A DNA stretch of 28,308 bases, taken from positions 1-28,308 of the forward strand of contig JADKKK010000022.1 of NCBI GenBank assembly GCA_016720545.1, read 5' to 3'. This document shows, piece after piece, positions 27,448 through 28,308 of the stretch. This DNA comes from Myxococcales bacterium (GTDB lineage Bacteria > Myxococcota_A > Polyangia > Polyangiales > Polyangiaceae). Numbering within the stretch: position 1 is the first letter of the stretch; every line of letters starts with the position of its first letter. The notes beneath the pieces are model-generated. The model did no database searches. It was not told the origin of the DNA and worked only from the letters and a program-made list of their open reading frames with translations. Made by a program: the position numbers and the translations under genes.

Positions 27448-27464
27448 CCATCACGCCACCCCTA

Positions 27465-27509
27465 ATGCCCCGCACGGCAGCGCGACCCCGCGCCGCCGTC
27501 GCGGGGCAT
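27465..27509. other. Long, nearly perfect hairpin after the ATPase gene
   Basis: ATGCCCCGC (27465-27473) pairs with GCGGGGCAT (27501-27509), ACGGC with GCCGT, and GCGCG with CGCGC around an ACCC loop. In all 19 base pairs are interrupted only by one A/C mismatch and one bulged C. It starts 17 bases after the ATPase stop. It could be a terminator without T-tract, or part of the element's right end. Confidence 0.55.
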
Positions 27510-27607
27510 CGCTCGTGGCGCGCACGACCGCTCCGCGCGATGGCCATACTGCCCTGCCGGTGCGCGCGCCGACACGATGGGCCTCACGAAGGCGGCGGAC
27601 ATCGCCA

Positions 27608-28308
27608 TCAACCACCCGGCGCGCGCACCGGGGTGACCTTGCCCTCGCGTTCAAGGGGCGCGAGCACCTGCTTCTTGTAGTGGGTCTCCCGGTAGGCGGT
27701 CTCGGCGAGCACGAAGTCCTGGACCTCGGCGACGGTGGCGTCCTTCCCGCTGAACCTGGCGACGACGGCCCGTCGGAGCCCGTCGAAGTTGGGCTCACGG
27801 CTGAAGAGAAGCTCTTGGGCAGGGTTCGTGGCATCGGAGAACCGGAACTCGCCGGACTGATCGACCTTCCACATAGCCTCCTTCATCTTCGCCATCCCCT
27901 TCCAATTGTTGGTGGCGAAGAAGAGGAAGTAGTCCCTCACGTCCTTGTCGTTGCGCATCTCGAAGGACCGGACGTACTTGGCTCCGGCAGCCGCTCGGAG
28001 CTGCTTGAGGTAGAGCCCGTGAAGGAACTCGCGTCGAGCCTTCTTCTCCCCGATCGTCGTCACCCTGCGCCACTCGTCCGAGCCGAAGAACGCGTCGAAG
28101 TTGTTGGGCTGGTCGCGGTGCTCGATGAACCGGTTGATCTCCTCGAACATGAAGTTGATGAGCACCTCGCAGCTCTGGTTCGCCAGGATCTCCTTCACCA
28201 GGGAGAAGGGCGCGCCGGTCCACCCGAACGGGTCGATGAACGCGAAGGTCGGGGGGATTGGCTTCCGTTGCTTCTTGTAGACCTCGAGCAGGTTCTCGCG
28301 GAAGCCCT
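27608..28308 (-). CDS. tcmP: Three-Cys-motif partner protein TcmP-like, 5' end outside the window
   Basis: The visible 233 residues start at the window edge with GFRENLLEVYKKQRKPIPPT, then FAFIDPFGWTGAPFSLVKE, CEVLINFMFEEINRFIEHRD, FDAFFGSDEWR, VRSFEMRNDKDVRDYFLFFA, GMAKMKEAMWKVDQSGEF and a winged-helix-like end AETAYRETHYKKQVLAPLER. The FIDPFG block and the following CEVLINFMFEEINRF segment match the family I know as TcmP (three-Cys-motif partner), often encoded beside phage Gp37/Gp68-like proteins in accessory islands. Its biochemical role is not established. The stop is TGA 27610-27608. The DNA is less GC-rich than the chromosome around it. The partner gene, if present, should lie upstream, beyond 28308. 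Confidence 0.75.
   Translation of the reverse strand, partial: GFRENLLEVYKKQRKPIPPTFAFIDPFGWTGAPFSLVKEILANQSCEVLINFMFEEINRFIEHRDQPNNFDAFFGSDEWRRVTTIGEKKARREFLHGLYLKQLRAAAGAKYVRSFEMRNDKDVRDYFLFFATNNWKGMAKMKEAMWKVDQSGEFRFSDATNPAQELLFSREPNFDGLRRAVVARFSGKDATVAEVQDFVLAETAYRETHYKKQVLAPLEREGKVTPVRAPGG

Overview
The window is about 28.3 kb of GC-rich DNA (roughly 70% by eye). It looks like a chromosomal contig from a myxobacterium or a close relative (Polyangia/Deltaproteobacteria type). The gene content supports this: a Ser/Thr protein kinase with a C-terminal membrane anchor, PEGA-domain and cysteine-patterned lipoproteins, a PilZ protein anchored by a membrane helix to an AMIN-like tail, a histone H1-like Lys/Ala-rich protein, a TrmB-type regulator, and a DDE transposase paired with an ExeA-like ATPase. 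The lineage is inferred from gene families, not from a marker gene.

Layout. Positions 1-7150 hold housekeeping genes whose reading frames are broken many times: a poly(A) polymerase/CCA-transferase family gene (+), a shattered helical-repeat gene (-), rarA (+), and a TrmB-like regulator overlapping a long unknown gene (+). Positions 7250-8100 hold a histone H1-like gene (-) and an unusually AT-rich divergent control region. Positions 8100-12340 (+) hold an OmpA-family lipoprotein, a Ppx/GppA phosphatase, a small lipoprotein and a PilZ-TM-AMIN protein. Positions 12500-19260 (-) hold a Ser/Thr kinase, then a probable operon of PEGA protein, large lipoprotein, tsaD and lspA. Positions 19350-20950 (+) encode an acyl-CoA carboxylase beta subunit. 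Positions 21020-21730 hold a vapBC-type toxin-antitoxin pair. Positions 21920-23390 encode a Cys-rich lipoprotein flanked by two copies of an imperfect ~90-bp repeat.

Positions 23630-28308 form an accessory segment. An unknown gene (-) and a three-Cys-motif partner (TcmP-like) gene (-, running off the right edge) lie on either side of a three-gene transposition module (zinc-ribbon protein, DDE transposase, AAA+ ATPase, all +).

Frame breaks are dense in the first 7 kb, scattered to about 17.8 kb, and absent to the eye after that. They hit core genes such as rarA, tsaD and lspA and often sit in G/C homopolymers, so I read most of them as consensus indels near a contig end, not true pseudogenes. 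The parts most worth following up are the transposition module with its zinc-ribbon protein, the accessory genes it separates, the control region of the histone-like gene, the apparently leaderless vapB promoter, and the lipoprotein-flanking repeat. I see no rRNA, tRNA or CRISPR array.
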